Positions 8,518 through 17,656 of a stretch of DNA of 64,000 nt are shown here, one piece after another. How positions within the stretch are numbered: the first letter of the stretch is position 1; every line of letters begins with the position of its first letter. The stretch comes from Bacillota bacterium (GTDB lineage Bacteria > Bacillota > Clostridia > Clostridiales > Clostridiaceae): positions 1 to 64,000 of the forward strand of contig JAJXWH010000004.1 in the NCBI GenBank assembly GCA_021781745.1. The letters run 5' to 3'. Made by a program: the position numbers and the translations under genes. A model generated the notes under the pieces. It was given only the letters and a program-made list of their open reading frames with translations, was not told where the DNA came from and ran no database searches.

Positions 8518-9570
8518 ATGAAATTATTTTCAAAATTTAATATTAAAGATGTTATAATAAAGAATCGTATATGTATTCCACCAATGGTTATTGCATTAGC
8601 AAATGATGGATATGTAACTACAGAAAATATTGAACGCTATAAAGAGTTAGCTAAAGGAGGACCAGGTCTTATAATACAGGAAGCTACATGTATTAGTCCT
8701 GATGGTAGATTATCAGAAAAACAAATTGGCATATGGAATGATGATCAAATTGAAGGTTTAAAAAGTATAGTTGATGCAGTTCACTCAGAAGATAGTAAAA
8801 TATTTATTCAAATTCATCATGCGGGTGTTACTGGAATATCCGAAAATCCACTATGTCCAAGTGCCTATGAATATAAAGGATTTAACAAAACTGTTATTGG
8901 ACGAGAAATGACTATGGATGATATAAAAAATGTGCAAAATGAATATATTGAAGCTGCAAGAAGAGCTTATGAAGCTGGATATGATGGTATTGAACTACAC
9001 GGATGCCATGGGTATTTAATAAGCCAATTTTTAAATAAAAAAGTTAATAAAAGAACTGATGGATATGGTGAAACTCCTGAAAAATTTGTAATTGAAATTT
9101 TAGATGGTATAAGAAAAATAACACCAAAGGAATTTGTTGTAGGAATCCGTTTAGGAGGATTTGAGCCAACAATTGATGATGGAATACATTATGCTAAAAT
9201 ATTAGCTGAAAAAGGTATGGATTTTCTTGATGTTTCTTATGGATTTTTTAGTGAACAAGAAATAAATGTTAGTGAAGCTTACAAATACTCTAATGCAGTT
9301 TATGCAGCTGAAAAAATTAAGGAAGTTGTCTCTATTCCTGTGTTTGCAGTTAATGGAATTAACTCTGCTAAAATCGCAGAAGAAATATTAAATAACACTA
9401 ATGTTGATCTTGCGGATATAGGCAAGGGAATTCTTATAAATCCTAATTGGGCAAACTATGCAAGAGATGGTAAAGATACTGGTAAATGTTTAAATTGTGC
9501 AAAATGTATGTGGTTTGGTCAATCTGAAACTTGTCCAGGTAAAGTTTTATTTGATAGAAATAACGGATAA
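8518..9570 (+). CDS. Old Yellow Enzyme family NADH:flavin oxidoreductase, single-domain
   Basis: 350 residues forming an FMN-binding TIM barrel. Signatures are IFIQIHHAGV (substrate-binding His pair), YDGIELHGCHGYLISQFLNK and NKRTDGYGE. Unlike classical OYEs, the C-terminus keeps GKCLNCAKCMWF and a later Cys, part of the 4Fe-4S cysteine set of the longer 2,4-dienoyl-CoA reductase group, whose second FAD/NAD domain is absent here. It may reduce activated alkenes or quinone-like electrophiles with NAD(P)H or a ferredoxin-like donor. ATG with GGGAG upstream. Divergent HxlR gene is the likely regulator. Confidence 0.85.
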   Translation: MKLFSKFNIKDVIIKNRICIPPMVIALANDGYVTTENIERYKELAKGGPGLIIQEATCISPDGRLSEKQIGIWNDDQIEGLKSIVDAVHSEDSKIFIQIHHAGVTGISENPLCPSAYEYKGFNKTVIGREMTMDDIKNVQNEYIEAARRAYEAGYDGIELHGCHGYLISQFLNKKVNKRTDGYGETPEKFVIEILDGIRKITPKEFVVGIRLGGFEPTIDDGIHYAKILAEKGMDFLDVSYGFFSEQEINVSEAYKYSNAVYAAEKIKEVVSIPVFAVNGINSAKIAEEILNNTNVDLADIGKGILINPNWANYARDGKDTGKCLNCAKCMWFGQSETCPGKVLFDRNNG

Positions 9571-9582
9571 AAGAGGATAAAA

Positions 9583-9627
9583 ATAAAGCCTGTATCTTTG
9601 AATTAATAAAAAAGATATAGGCTTTAT
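9583..9627. terminator. bidirectional terminator between OYE and polC
   Basis: ATAAAGCCTGTATCTT (9583-9598) pairs with AAGATATAGGCTTTAT (9612-9627) with one G-U pair. It sits between the stops of two convergent genes, with T-rich sequence on both sides. Confidence 0.85.
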
Positions 9628-9635
9628 TATATTTA

Positions 9636-12600
9636 TTAAACTGCGTCAAAGAAACTCATTTGGTCACTTTCTGGAAGGCCTCTTAAACAATCAAATTTTC
9701 TGAGCAGGTCTATAGCTGCATTTCCAATCTTAGAACGCTTTTTTACGTCCTCTACTGAGTTAAATGGCTTTTCTTTAGCAGCATTAGTTATTCCTTCAGC
9801 AGCCACGGTTCCCATTCCTGATATGCTGTTTATAGATGGTCTTATGCCTTCTTCTTCTACTTGAAATTTTGTAGCATCAGATTTATATAAATCAATTGGC
9901 AGGAATTTAATACCTCTTTCATACATTTCTAAAACAATCTCTAAGTCATCATACATATCCTTATCCTTTGGACCTGCGTCATTTCCAAGAGCTTGAATTT
10001 CCTGCATTTTTGCTTTGACCTTTTCTTTACCAAAGATCATGCTTTCTGCATCAAAAGCCTTAGCTCTTATACTGAAATAAGTTGCATAGTAAGCTGTAGG
10101 TATATGCACCTTAAACCAAGCTATTCTAAAAGCCATCATTACATAGGCAGCAGCATGGGCTTTAGGGAACATATATTTTATCTTTTTACAAGAATCTATA
10201 TACCATTCTGGTACATCGTTCTCTCTCATTAACGCTTCATATTCTGGCCATTTAGGTTCTTTTAAGGCTTTTCCTTTACGAACTGTTTCCATTATCTTAA
10301 AGGCAGTATTAGGCGGAAGACCTTTTCTAATTAAATATACCATAATGTCATCTCTCGTACACACAGCATCACTTATGCTGGTAATTACGCCATTATCTAT
10401 TAAGTCCTTAGCATTTCCAAGCCATACATCTGTACCATGAGAAAGACCTGATATACATAATAAATCAGAGAAAGTTTTTGGCTTTGTATCAACAAGCATT
10501 CCTCGAACGAATTTAGTACCAAACTCAGGAACACCAAAAGTTCCTACTTCTGAATTTATCTGTTGCGGAGTTACCCCTAAAGCTTCTGTAGAAGAGAATA
10601 AAGACATAGTTGCCTTGTCATCCATAGGAATATCTTTTGGGTCAACACCAGTTAGATCTTGAAGCATTCTTATAACAGTCGGATCATCGTGCCCTAGTAT
10701 ATCAAGCTTCAAAAGGTTCTGGTCAATTGAATGATAATCAAAATGCGTTGTTATAATATCTGAATTTGGATCATCAGCAGGATGCTGCACAGGACAGAAT
10801 TCAAAGATTTCACGTCCTTTAGGTACAACTATTATACCTCCAGGATGCTGTCCTGTAGTTCTTTTAATACCAGTACATCCAATAGAAATTCTCATTGTTT
10901 CAGCTTTATTTATTGGAATATTTTTTTCTTCATAATATTTTTTAACATAACCAAAAGCTGTTTTTTCAGCTATAGTACCAATAGTACCAGCTTTAAAGGT
11001 TGTGCCCTTGCCAAAGATAACTTCAGTATACTTATGAGCTTTTGCTTGGTATTCTCCTGAGAAGTTTAAGTCTATATCTGGTTCCTTATCTCCATTAAAG
11101 CCTAAGAAGGTTTCAAATGGTATATCTATCCCATCCTTATATAGGTTTGATCCACAAACAGGACATTCTTTATCTGGTAAGTCAAAGCCATTTAAGACAC
11201 CGTAATCAGTAAAATCAGAATATTTACATTTAGGGCATCTGTAATGCGGTGGAAGTGCATTAACTTCTGTTATACCTGTCATGTTTGCAACGAAAGAAGA
11301 ACCAACAGATCCTCTGGAACCAACTAAATATCCATCTTCATTTGATTTCCACACCAGCTTTTGGGCTATAATATACATTACTGAAAATCCATTTTTTATG
11401 ATAGAATCAAGTTCTTTGTCGAGTCTCGCCTGAACTATTTCTGGAAGTGGATCTCCATACAGTTCATGAGCCTTTCCAAAAGCAATATCTTTTATTGTTT
11501 GCTCACAGCCTTCTATATGAGGTGGACATTTTTCTGGAGAAATTGGGCTGATCTGCTCACACATATCTGCGATTTTATTAGTATTTGTAACTACAACCTC
11601 ATATGCCTTTGTTCTACCTAAATAAGAGAATTCTTCAAGCATCTCGTCAGTAGTTCTTAAATATAATGGAGCTTGTAAATCTGCATCCTTAAAGCCTTGC
11701 CCTGCTTCTAATATACGTCTATATATTTCATCTTCTGGGTCTAGGAAATGAACATCTCCTGTAGCTACTACAGGTTTACCTAACTTATCTGCTAGAGCTA
11801 TAATTTTTTTATTAATTTCTTTTAAATACTCTTTATTTGGCACCTGTTCCTGTCTTACTAAATAGTCATTATTGCCTAAAGGCTGAATTTCTAAATAATC
11901 ATAGAAGTTTGCAATTTCTTCAATTTGTTCTTGAGTTTTTCCAAGAAGTATTGATTGGAATAGCTCACCTTCACTGCAGGCACTACCTATTATTAATCCT
12001 TCAGAATATTTTTTAAACATGCTCTTTAATATACGCGGCTTTTTATAAAAATAATCTAAATGAGAATATGATACAAGTTTATATAAGTTCTTCAAGCCCA
12101 CGTAATTTTTTGCAAGAATTATAGTATGATAAGTTTTAACTTTTTTATATGCAACTTTTTGAGCTTCTTCATCAGCAGCATATATATCAATATCTTCGAC
12201 AGTTTGTGCTCCTCTTTCCTTTAGTATTTCAAGCATTATGTTAAACACTTTGACAGTTGTATCAACATCATCTAAGGCCCTATGAGCAACTTCAACCTTT
12301 ATGCCAAGATTTTTAGCAATTCTTCCCAATTTATAGGATTTATAATCTGGGAAGACATCCTGCGCGAGTCCTAAAGTATCTATATAAGTAAAATCAAAGT
12401 CATGGCCTAAAACTTTTGCATTATGTTTTAAGAAGCCAATATCAAATTCAGCATTATGCGCTACTAAAACACTACCTTCAATAAATTGTAGCAGTTTAGG
12501 AAATACCTTATCTATAGTTTCTGCATCTCTTACCATATCATCAGTTATTTTAGTAACTTCTACAACTCTCATAGGAATTGACTTTTGAGGATTTACAAAA

Positions 12601-13988
12601 GTGCTGAATCTATCTATTACCTTCCCGTCTTCGACTTTCATTACTCCTATTTCAGTTATTTTTTCTGTTTCCGGTGAAAAGCCTGTAGTTTCTAAATCAA
12701 GAACACAATATGTTGTATTAATACTTTGGCCTTTAACATTTTTTACAGATGACTTTTTATCAGGTGCTAAGTAAGCTTCTACTCCATATATAATTTTCAT
12801 ATCAGCGTTATCTCTTCCAAGAAGTTTATGTGCTTCTGGAAAAGACTGAACTACTCCATGGTCAGTTATAGCAATAGATTTCATTCCCCAGCTCATAGCT
12901 CTTTTGATTAAATCAGTTGCACTTGACATAGCATCCATTTGGCTCATTTGTGTATGCATATGAAGTTCAACTCTCTTCACCTCTGCAGTATCCATTCTCT
13001 TTACTTTCTTTATTCCATTTGTTTCAACAACAGTATTAGCAATAAGTTCAACTTCGTGAGAAAAATTGCTATAGCCTGCATTTCCGGCAAGTCTAACGCC
13101 TTTAGCTTTTTTAAGCTTAGAAAACACTTCATCATACTCGTTAGGCTTAGCGAATATCTTACAGGTCATTGAGTTTGATCCATCATATAAGTCAAAGGAG
13201 ATTAACATTTTTCCACTTCTTAATTCCTTTGCTTCCAAATTAGATATTTCTCCCTCTAAAGCTATTCTGCCTTCATTTGGTGTTATGTCATTTATTTTAA
13301 TTACAGGTTCCTTAATATTAGAATTTCTACCTAAAATTAAGAATGGATTACTTGATTTTTTACCATCACCTTCTGTTTTTACATCTGGTTTGCTTTCTTC
13401 AACCTTTTTAGGTTCTTCAAGAGGAGCATTGTTTTGAGTGGCTTTAATTTCCTTAAGAACCTTCATTTCACTAGCACGTTTATCTTCTTCAATTTTTACC
13501 AATTCTTCATTATCAATTTTATCAATAAAATTAATATTATAATTCTTGTCATACAAGGTTTTTATGACTTTATTAATTTTTTTATCATACTCCATAGTTT
13601 TCAAAAAACCTGATACTGGAATTTTAAAATTAAAGTTTATGCTGTTTCCAACTACTTCATATGAACTATTATTTACAGCTGCCTTTAATGCAGGATATTT
13701 GTTAGCCATAGATAATATAATGTTATTTAATTCTTCATGAAAAGGCTTTATATTTACTTCCTCAGTGTATTTAACAGTGATTTTAGAATCATTTAAGTCA
13801 AATTTTTCTTTAACAAAGTTATTAAAGTTCTCTATTTCTATTATATCAATATAATTTTCAGAACTTATTTCCATTTCAAGGACTTTAGTTCTTTTACGCA
13901 AAGTTACGGATTCTATAATTGCAGTATTTATGTTTCCACTAGATTCATAATCACTAAAAGCTTCATTTATTCTTTTCATACTACTCAT
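9636..13988 (-). CDS. polC: DNA polymerase III alpha subunit, Gram-positive PolC type
   Basis: 1450 residues, normal PolC length. Domain order: N-terminal region; OB fold near 230-330 (MLISFDLYDGSNSMTCKIF); PHP domain (VELHMHTQMSQMDAMSS) split by a DnaQ-type 3'-5' exonuclease near 425-595 (CVLDLETTGF, HNAEFDIGF, HRALDDVDTT); zinc motif CPKC...CPVCG; catalytic palm with PDIDLNF; C-terminal thumb and clamp-binding region. It is the leading-strand replicase of low-GC Firmicutes. ATG at 13988 with AGAGGG close upstream; the Met three codons on is an alternative. It stands alone, without the ispG/rseP neighbours common elsewhere. Confidence 0.98.
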   Translation of the reverse strand: MSSMKRINEAFSDYESSGNINTAIIESVTLRKRTKVLEMEISSENYIDIIEIENFNNFVKEKFDLNDSKITVKYTEEVNIKPFHEELNNIILSMANKYPALKAAVNNSSYEVVGNSINFNFKIPVSGFLKTMEYDKKINKVIKTLYDKNYNINFIDKIDNEELVKIEEDKRASEMKVLKEIKATQNNAPLEEPKKVEESKPDVKTEGDGKKSSNPFLILGRNSNIKEPVIKINDITPNEGRIALEGEISNLEAKELRSGKMLISFDLYDGSNSMTCKIFAKPNEYDEVFSKLKKAKGVRLAGNAGYSNFSHEVELIANTVVETNGIKKVKRMDTAEVKRVELHMHTQMSQMDAMSSATDLIKRAMSWGMKSIAITDHGVVQSFPEAHKLLGRDNADMKIIYGVEAYLAPDKKSSVKNVKGQSINTTYCVLDLETTGFSPETEKITEIGVMKVEDGKVIDRFSTFVNPQKSIPMRVVEVTKITDDMVRDAETIDKVFPKLLQFIEGSVLVAHNAEFDIGFLKHNAKVLGHDFDFTYIDTLGLAQDVFPDYKSYKLGRIAKNLGIKVEVAHRALDDVDTTVKVFNIMLEILKERGAQTVEDIDIYAADEEAQKVAYKKVKTYHTIILAKNYVGLKNLYKLVSYSHLDYFYKKPRILKSMFKKYSEGLIIGSACSEGELFQSILLGKTQEQIEEIANFYDYLEIQPLGNNDYLVRQEQVPNKEYLKEINKKIIALADKLGKPVVATGDVHFLDPEDEIYRRILEAGQGFKDADLQAPLYLRTTDEMLEEFSYLGRTKAYEVVVTNTNKIADMCEQISPISPEKCPPHIEGCEQTIKDIAFGKAHELYGDPLPEIVQARLDKELDSIIKNGFSVMYIIAQKLVWKSNEDGYLVGSRGSVGSSFVANMTGITEVNALPPHYRCPKCKYSDFTDYGVLNGFDLPDKECPVCGSNLYKDGIDIPFETFLGFNGDKEPDIDLNFSGEYQAKAHKYTEVIFGKGTTFKAGTIGTIAEKTAFGYVKKYYEEKNIPINKAETMRISIGCTGIKRTTGQHPGGIIVVPKGREIFEFCPVQHPADDPNSDIITTHFDYHSIDQNLLKLDILGHDDPTVIRMLQDLTGVDPKDIPMDDKATMSLFSSTEALGVTPQQINSEVGTFGVPEFGTKFVRGMLVDTKPKTFSDLLCISGLSHGTDVWLGNAKDLIDNGVITSISDAVCTRDDIMVYLIRKGLPPNTAFKIMETVRKGKALKEPKWPEYEALMRENDVPEWYIDSCKKIKYMFPKAHAAAYVMMAFRIAWFKVHIPTAYYATYFSIRAKAFDAESMIFGKEKVKAKMQEIQALGNDAGPKDKDMYDDLEIVLEMYERGIKFLPIDLYKSDATKFQVEEEGIRPSINSISGMGTVAAEGITNAAKEKPFNSVEDVKKRSKIGNAAIDLLRKFDCLRGLPESDQMSFFDAV

Positions 13989-14280
13989 TAACCCTCTTTA
14001 AATAATTTTTAGTATGTTAATTTTTATTTATCATAACTATTTTTTCATTTGTAAAAAAATTTATTAATCTATCTAGAAGTTTTTTTGCATTTAATTATCA
14101 TTCCATAATCTAATAATATTGTCAAGACAAAAGCGTGTTTGGTATCCTCATGATTACATTAATTTTGAAATGGATACTAATATCACATTAAAGTTCATTT
14201 TTTAGGTTTTAACCACAAAATTAAAAATTATATCTATAATTATTATAGTGAATATATGGTAGTATTCTCAAATATTAATA
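13989..14280. other. AT-rich intergenic region upstream of polC
   Basis: About 290 bases without a gene. It should carry the polC promoter. A loose inverted repeat with GTATCC/GGATAC arms near 14140-14175 is visible, but there is no recognisable RNA motif. Confidence 0.4.
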
Positions 14281-14305
14281 AGGAATTCTCATATGAGAGT
14301 TCTTG
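14281..14305 (-). terminator. weak terminator after the 89-residue gene
   Basis: The near-palindrome around GAACTCTCATATGAGAATTC lies 4 bases past the stop at 14309 on the minus strand and is followed by CTTATT. The U-tract is short. Confidence 0.4.
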
Positions 14306-14308
14306 GAG

Positions 14309-14578
14309 CTATTTTACATTTGATTTTAAGATATTTAAAATCTCATCTCTTATTGTCATACCATGACGTGAAGTATAATCTTTCATTTGTTCTGGTTGAA
14401 TTTTAATAAATACGCCTAAATCCTTTATTTGGATTATCAAATTTGGTTTTTCTTCTATTATTTCTACCGGATACTTTGATTTTTTATTTATTTCAGTTGT
14501 AATTTCTAGACCTACCTGTCTAACTTCCTCAAAATTGTCCGCTTTACTGTTAATTTTGTTTATAATTTTATCTATCAT
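14309..14578 (-). CDS. hypothetical protein, 89 residues
   Basis: Start chosen at the ATG at 14578, which has AAGGGTGAG at good distance; an in-frame GTG three codons upstream overlaps that site. The protein is charged, without membrane segment or signal peptide: an N-terminal helix (IDKIINKINSKADNFEEVRQ), a strand region (YPVEIIEEKPNLIIQIKD) and a C-terminal helix. I do not recognise the family. It is monocistronic. Good ribosome-binding site and codon use make it a real gene. Confidence 0.6.
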   Translation of the reverse strand: MIDKIINKINSKADNFEEVRQVGLEITTEINKKSKYPVEIIEEKPNLIIQIKDLGVFIKIQPEQMKDYTSRHGMTIRDEILNILKSNVK

Positions 14579-14808
14579 TTTTCTCACCCTTTCATATATT
14601 TAATTATACAAAAGTTGGCATATTCCTTCTGTATTTTACAAATATATTAATATTAATCCGGGATAGTAAAATTACTACAAACGGAAAAAGAACTTCTGAA
14701 TCAGTAATCTCAGATGAAAGTATTCGAAAGGATGAATCCTAGTTTTCGTTATCATAAATTAATTGTTTTTCCATTATCTTGTACACTATTACATTCATCT
14801 ATAATATT

Positions 14809-15517
14809 TTACTTAATTTCTCCATATATAAAATACCAATCATTTTTCATATCAAACGTATCTTTAATAATTTTTAAATTTAAATTTCTCATCATTTCAA
14901 GTAAACTTTTATATGTAAATGGTGTAAAAGTTAAATCACTTTGATAAAGTGTCACCCTATTGTCGCTACTAATTTCTTGAAAAATAATTTCAACTTTTGC
15001 TTCCTGTTCCATGCCTTTTAATTTCCAGTGGTATAAAGGAATATATTCTTTATCTGTATAAGATACCTTATCGTATACAGTATATTCCTTGTTCTCAGCA
15101 ATTACCTTATCCCAATTACGGGTTTGAATAACTAGAGTTCCTTTAGGTTTTAATAAACTAGAAAGAGCCTTCAAGTTATTTTGTCTTGAAATAGCATCTG
15201 GCGAATGAACTATTGAGTTTCCTGTACATAAAACTATACCAAAGCTATTACTATATTTACCAGGCAAATCTATCCACGCCATTACCTCAGTCTCGAGTTT
15301 AATATTATGCTTTCCAGCAAAATCATTAGTTAAATTAATCATTTCACTACTAATATCTGTTGCAACTACATTATATCCATTTAAAGCTAGAGAAGTAGCT
15401 TGGATACCACTACCACAAGCTGAATCTAAAAAATTAATTTATCTTTTTGATAAGAAATTAATCTTTTATTAGGATTATTTTATACCAACTTGTTATCTAG
15501 AATATATTTTTATCCAT
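14809..15517 (-). pseudogene. class I SAM-dependent methyltransferase with three lesions
   Basis: The intact 3' part (14809-15342 and in frame up to about 15435) encodes the SAM-binding motif FLDSACGSGIQATSLAL and VVATDISSEM, then an ordinary methyltransferase fold. The 5' part can be rebuilt: ATG at 15517 gives MDKNIF, then TAG, then ITSWYK; a missing A after that shifts to NNPNKRLISYQKDK; a second missing A before INFLDSACG shifts again. Thus one nonsense codon and two single-base losses in A-runs. A shortened product from Met at 15342 would lack the SAM site. Substrate unknown. Confidence 0.75.
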
Positions 15518-15545
15518 TGATGTACCTCATTTTCTTATTAATAAT

Positions 15546-15587
15546 GAAAAAATACCTCGAATTCATTTTATATGAGTACTGAGGTAT
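15546..15587 (-). terminator. terminator after the 43-residue membrane protein
   Basis: ATACCTC (15581-15587 read on the minus strand) pairs with GAGGTAT (15552-15558) and is followed by six T. It lies about 45 bases past the stop at 15634. Confidence 0.75.
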
Positions 15588-15633
15588 CTTTAAAAACTTG
15601 CCATTTAATTCTTGCATCATTTATGTATATAAT

Positions 15634-15765
15634 TTAAGAATTTTTTTGAATGTAGATTTTCAATGCCCTAATTAATAGGACAAGGGCATAAATTCCTACT
15701 CCCCATAATATTAATGCCGGAATTCCCAATATAATTAATGGAATTAAAGCTGCTATTATACTCAT
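15634..15765 (-). CDS. small hydrophobic membrane protein, 43 residues
   Basis: A short gene with a near-perfect ribosome-binding site (AGGAGGTATATA before the ATG at 15765) and its own terminator. The product (start MSIIAALIPLIILGIPAL) is almost entirely hydrophobic with a Trp-Gly turn in the middle and a basic end (RALKIYIQKNS), which predicts one long or two short membrane helices with the C-terminus inside. No cysteines. Family not recognised; a membrane regulator or toxin-like peptide are both possible, but I see no antisense partner. Confidence 0.6.
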   Translation of the reverse strand: MSIIAALIPLIILGIPALILWGVGIYALVLLIRALKIYIQKNS

Positions 15766-15908
15766 TATATACCTCCTGCTAAATAGTTACTCTAATTCCA
15801 ATTATACCATATATCATTAAAAATGAAGTATTGAATTTTTATGAATTAATTTTATACTATTTCAATAATTAATATTTCTCATGTTATAACATTGGATATG
15901 CTATATTA

Positions 15909-16055
15909 TTAATGCAATACCTTCTTTAAAGATAACATTAAATTAATATTTTCAATAGCAGCACCACTTGCTCCTTTACCTAAGTTATCTAACCTTGAAG
16001 TAATTAAAATTTTATTTTCGTCTCCTGATACCAAAATATCTAAACTATGAATATT
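15909..16055 (-). pseudogene. C-terminal fragment of argC (N-acetyl-gamma-glutamyl-phosphate reductase)
   Basis: Between stops the minus strand reads [20 protein letters not shown] followed by [20 protein letters not shown] and a short end. The [11 protein letters not shown] block is the conserved C-terminal motif of N-acetyl-gamma-glutamyl-phosphate reductase, the arginine-pathway enzyme. Only about 48 of roughly 310-345 codons remain and there is no start. The rest of the gene is not in the window, so this is a deletion remnant. Confidence 0.6.
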
Positions 16056-16088
16056 TTAAATGCAACTTGATCTTACGTTTTGGGCTAA

Positions 16089-16118
16089 TAAAAAAAGTTG
16101 CATGGAAAACCATACAAC
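16089..16118 (-). terminator. terminator of the DUF441 gene
   Basis: On the minus strand GTTGTATGG (16110-16118) pairs with CCATGCAAC (16097-16105) around a TTTT loop and is followed by eight T. It lies 19 bases past the stop at 16137. Confidence 0.85.
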
Positions 16119-16136
16119 AACACTGAAATAAGTGTT

Positions 16137-16592
16137 TTATTTATGGAATAACTTAATTCCTAATGCAAGTATTCCTGAAGTAATAAGAGGACCTACAGGA
16201 ACACCACCTAAAAATGACGCAGCAATCACTGCTCCTAATATCAGAGCTGGCATCACATCACCATGACCTTGTACTGTAAGATATTGCAACCCAAGTCCAC
16301 TTAAATAAGTAGTAAACAGTGAAATTAATAATGCTGCTATTCCAACCCATGAGGAAAAAACATTTTTTATATTTATAGATGTAATTTGACCACTCGCAAT
16401 AGGAATTAAAATAGCTACTATAAGTATTACTAATCCCAAAAACATTCCATAGCCATCGATTACTGGGAAAAGATATTTATCCAAATTTATTAGCTTAATA
16501 AGTAAAAGAACACAAGTTGCAATTGCAACTGAATTAGCTTTACCAAGTATTGATAATGCTAGTATTGCAATTAATATAATATTAGAATCCAA
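16137..16592 (-). CDS. DUF441 family membrane protein
   Basis: 151 residues with about five membrane helices and the family pattern: ILALSILGKANSVAIATCVL at the start, GYGMFLGLVILIVAILIPIA in the middle, and GVPVGPLITSGILAL at the end. These small integral membrane proteins (YeaL type) have no known function. The start is a TTG with AAGGGATGAT at good distance. It is monocistronic with a strong terminator. Confidence 0.85.
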   Translation of the reverse strand: MDSNIILIAILALSILGKANSVAIATCVLLLIKLINLDKYLFPVIDGYGMFLGLVILIVAILIPIASGQITSINIKNVFSSWVGIAALLISLFTTYLSGLGLQYLTVQGHGDVMPALILGAVIAASFLGGVPVGPLITSGILALGIKLFHK

Positions 16593-16725
16593 CTAAAATC
16601 ATCCCTTAAACCAAATTCTATTTAATAAAATTCTATTCTAAAACTTATTATATAATTACTTAATTTGAATAATGCGGCATTAAAATATTGGAATACCTAT
16701 TGTGTAATATTTAAAATTTGTAATC

Positions 16726-17538
16726 TTATGCTTCAATAAATTTTATTAGTTCTTTGTTAAATTGCTCACGCTGGTCATAGAATACTGCATGTCCGCTATA
16801 ATTAAATGGAATAAGTATTGAATTCTTAATCATTTTTTCTTGTATTTGACCTAGCTCAAAAGGTACAATTTTGTCGTGAATTCCATGAATAATTAAAGTT
16901 GGAACATTTATTTGATCTAAATCGGAAAAGAAAACTTCATTTATCCATGCATTTGCAATTGCTGCAGTTGCCCACCCTGCTGCCTGTAACCCTAATTGAA
17001 AAAACCAGTTTGAAAAGGCTTCACTTATGTGTTGATAGAAAAACATGTCTCCAAATCCTTGAAGCATCTTAGGTCTATCATTATATGTTCCTTCAATAAG
17101 CTGTATAACTGTTTCTTTATCTAATCCATAAGGGAAATTAGGACGTTTAATAAGACTTGGAGATACAGCAGCTAAAAGGGCTAATTTTGATACTCCATAA
17201 CCTTTATGACGAGCCATATATCTTACTGCAATTGCGCCTCCATTTGAATGCCCTGCTAATGTTATATCTTTCAGCTTTAATGTATCCATTATACACTTAA
17301 CATCATCAGACAGCCTATCATAATTATAACCTTTATAAGGTTTATCTGAATCTCCAAATCCTCTTGTATCTATGCCAATACACCTATACCCTAGTTTTGG
17401 CAAAATATCAAATTGATATTCAAATAATTTATGACTTCCTGGCCAACCGTGAATAAATAGAATTGTTTTCTCAGCTCCATCGTTAAGGTCTTCAACATAT
17501 ATCTTTACATCTGGCTCTACTTTTACATAGTAACCCAT
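16726..17538 (-). CDS. alpha/beta hydrolase
   Basis: 270 residues from the ATG at 17538, preceded by GGAGGC; the longer frame has no site. It has the full alpha/beta hydrolase set: oxyanion HGWPGSHKL, nucleophile elbow GHSNGG (Ser near 94), acid in IHGIHDKIVP and His in YSGHAVFYDQ. The closest general type is the haloperoxidase/esterase group. No signal peptide, so cytoplasmic. The substrate is not predictable and no operon partner is seen; the MBL gene behind it is 119 bases away. Confidence 0.85.
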   Translation of the reverse strand: MGYYVKVEPDVKIYVEDLNDGAEKTILFIHGWPGSHKLFEYQFDILPKLGYRCIGIDTRGFGDSDKPYKGYNYDRLSDDVKCIMDTLKLKDITLAGHSNGGAIAVRYMARHKGYGVSKLALLAAVSPSLIKRPNFPYGLDKETVIQLIEGTYNDRPKMLQGFGDMFFYQHISEAFSNWFFQLGLQAAGWATAAIANAWINEVFFSDLDQINVPTLIIHGIHDKIVPFELGQIQEKMIKNSILIPFNYSGHAVFYDQREQFNKELIKFIEA

Positions 17539-17656
17539 TAAAATTGCCTCCAATAGAATTATTTATAATTTATATCATATCAGTATGGAGCTAAATTTGT
17601 GTATAAACATTTTTTATATTTAAAATGCTAGATATAAGTGGTGAATAAAAAAGTCT

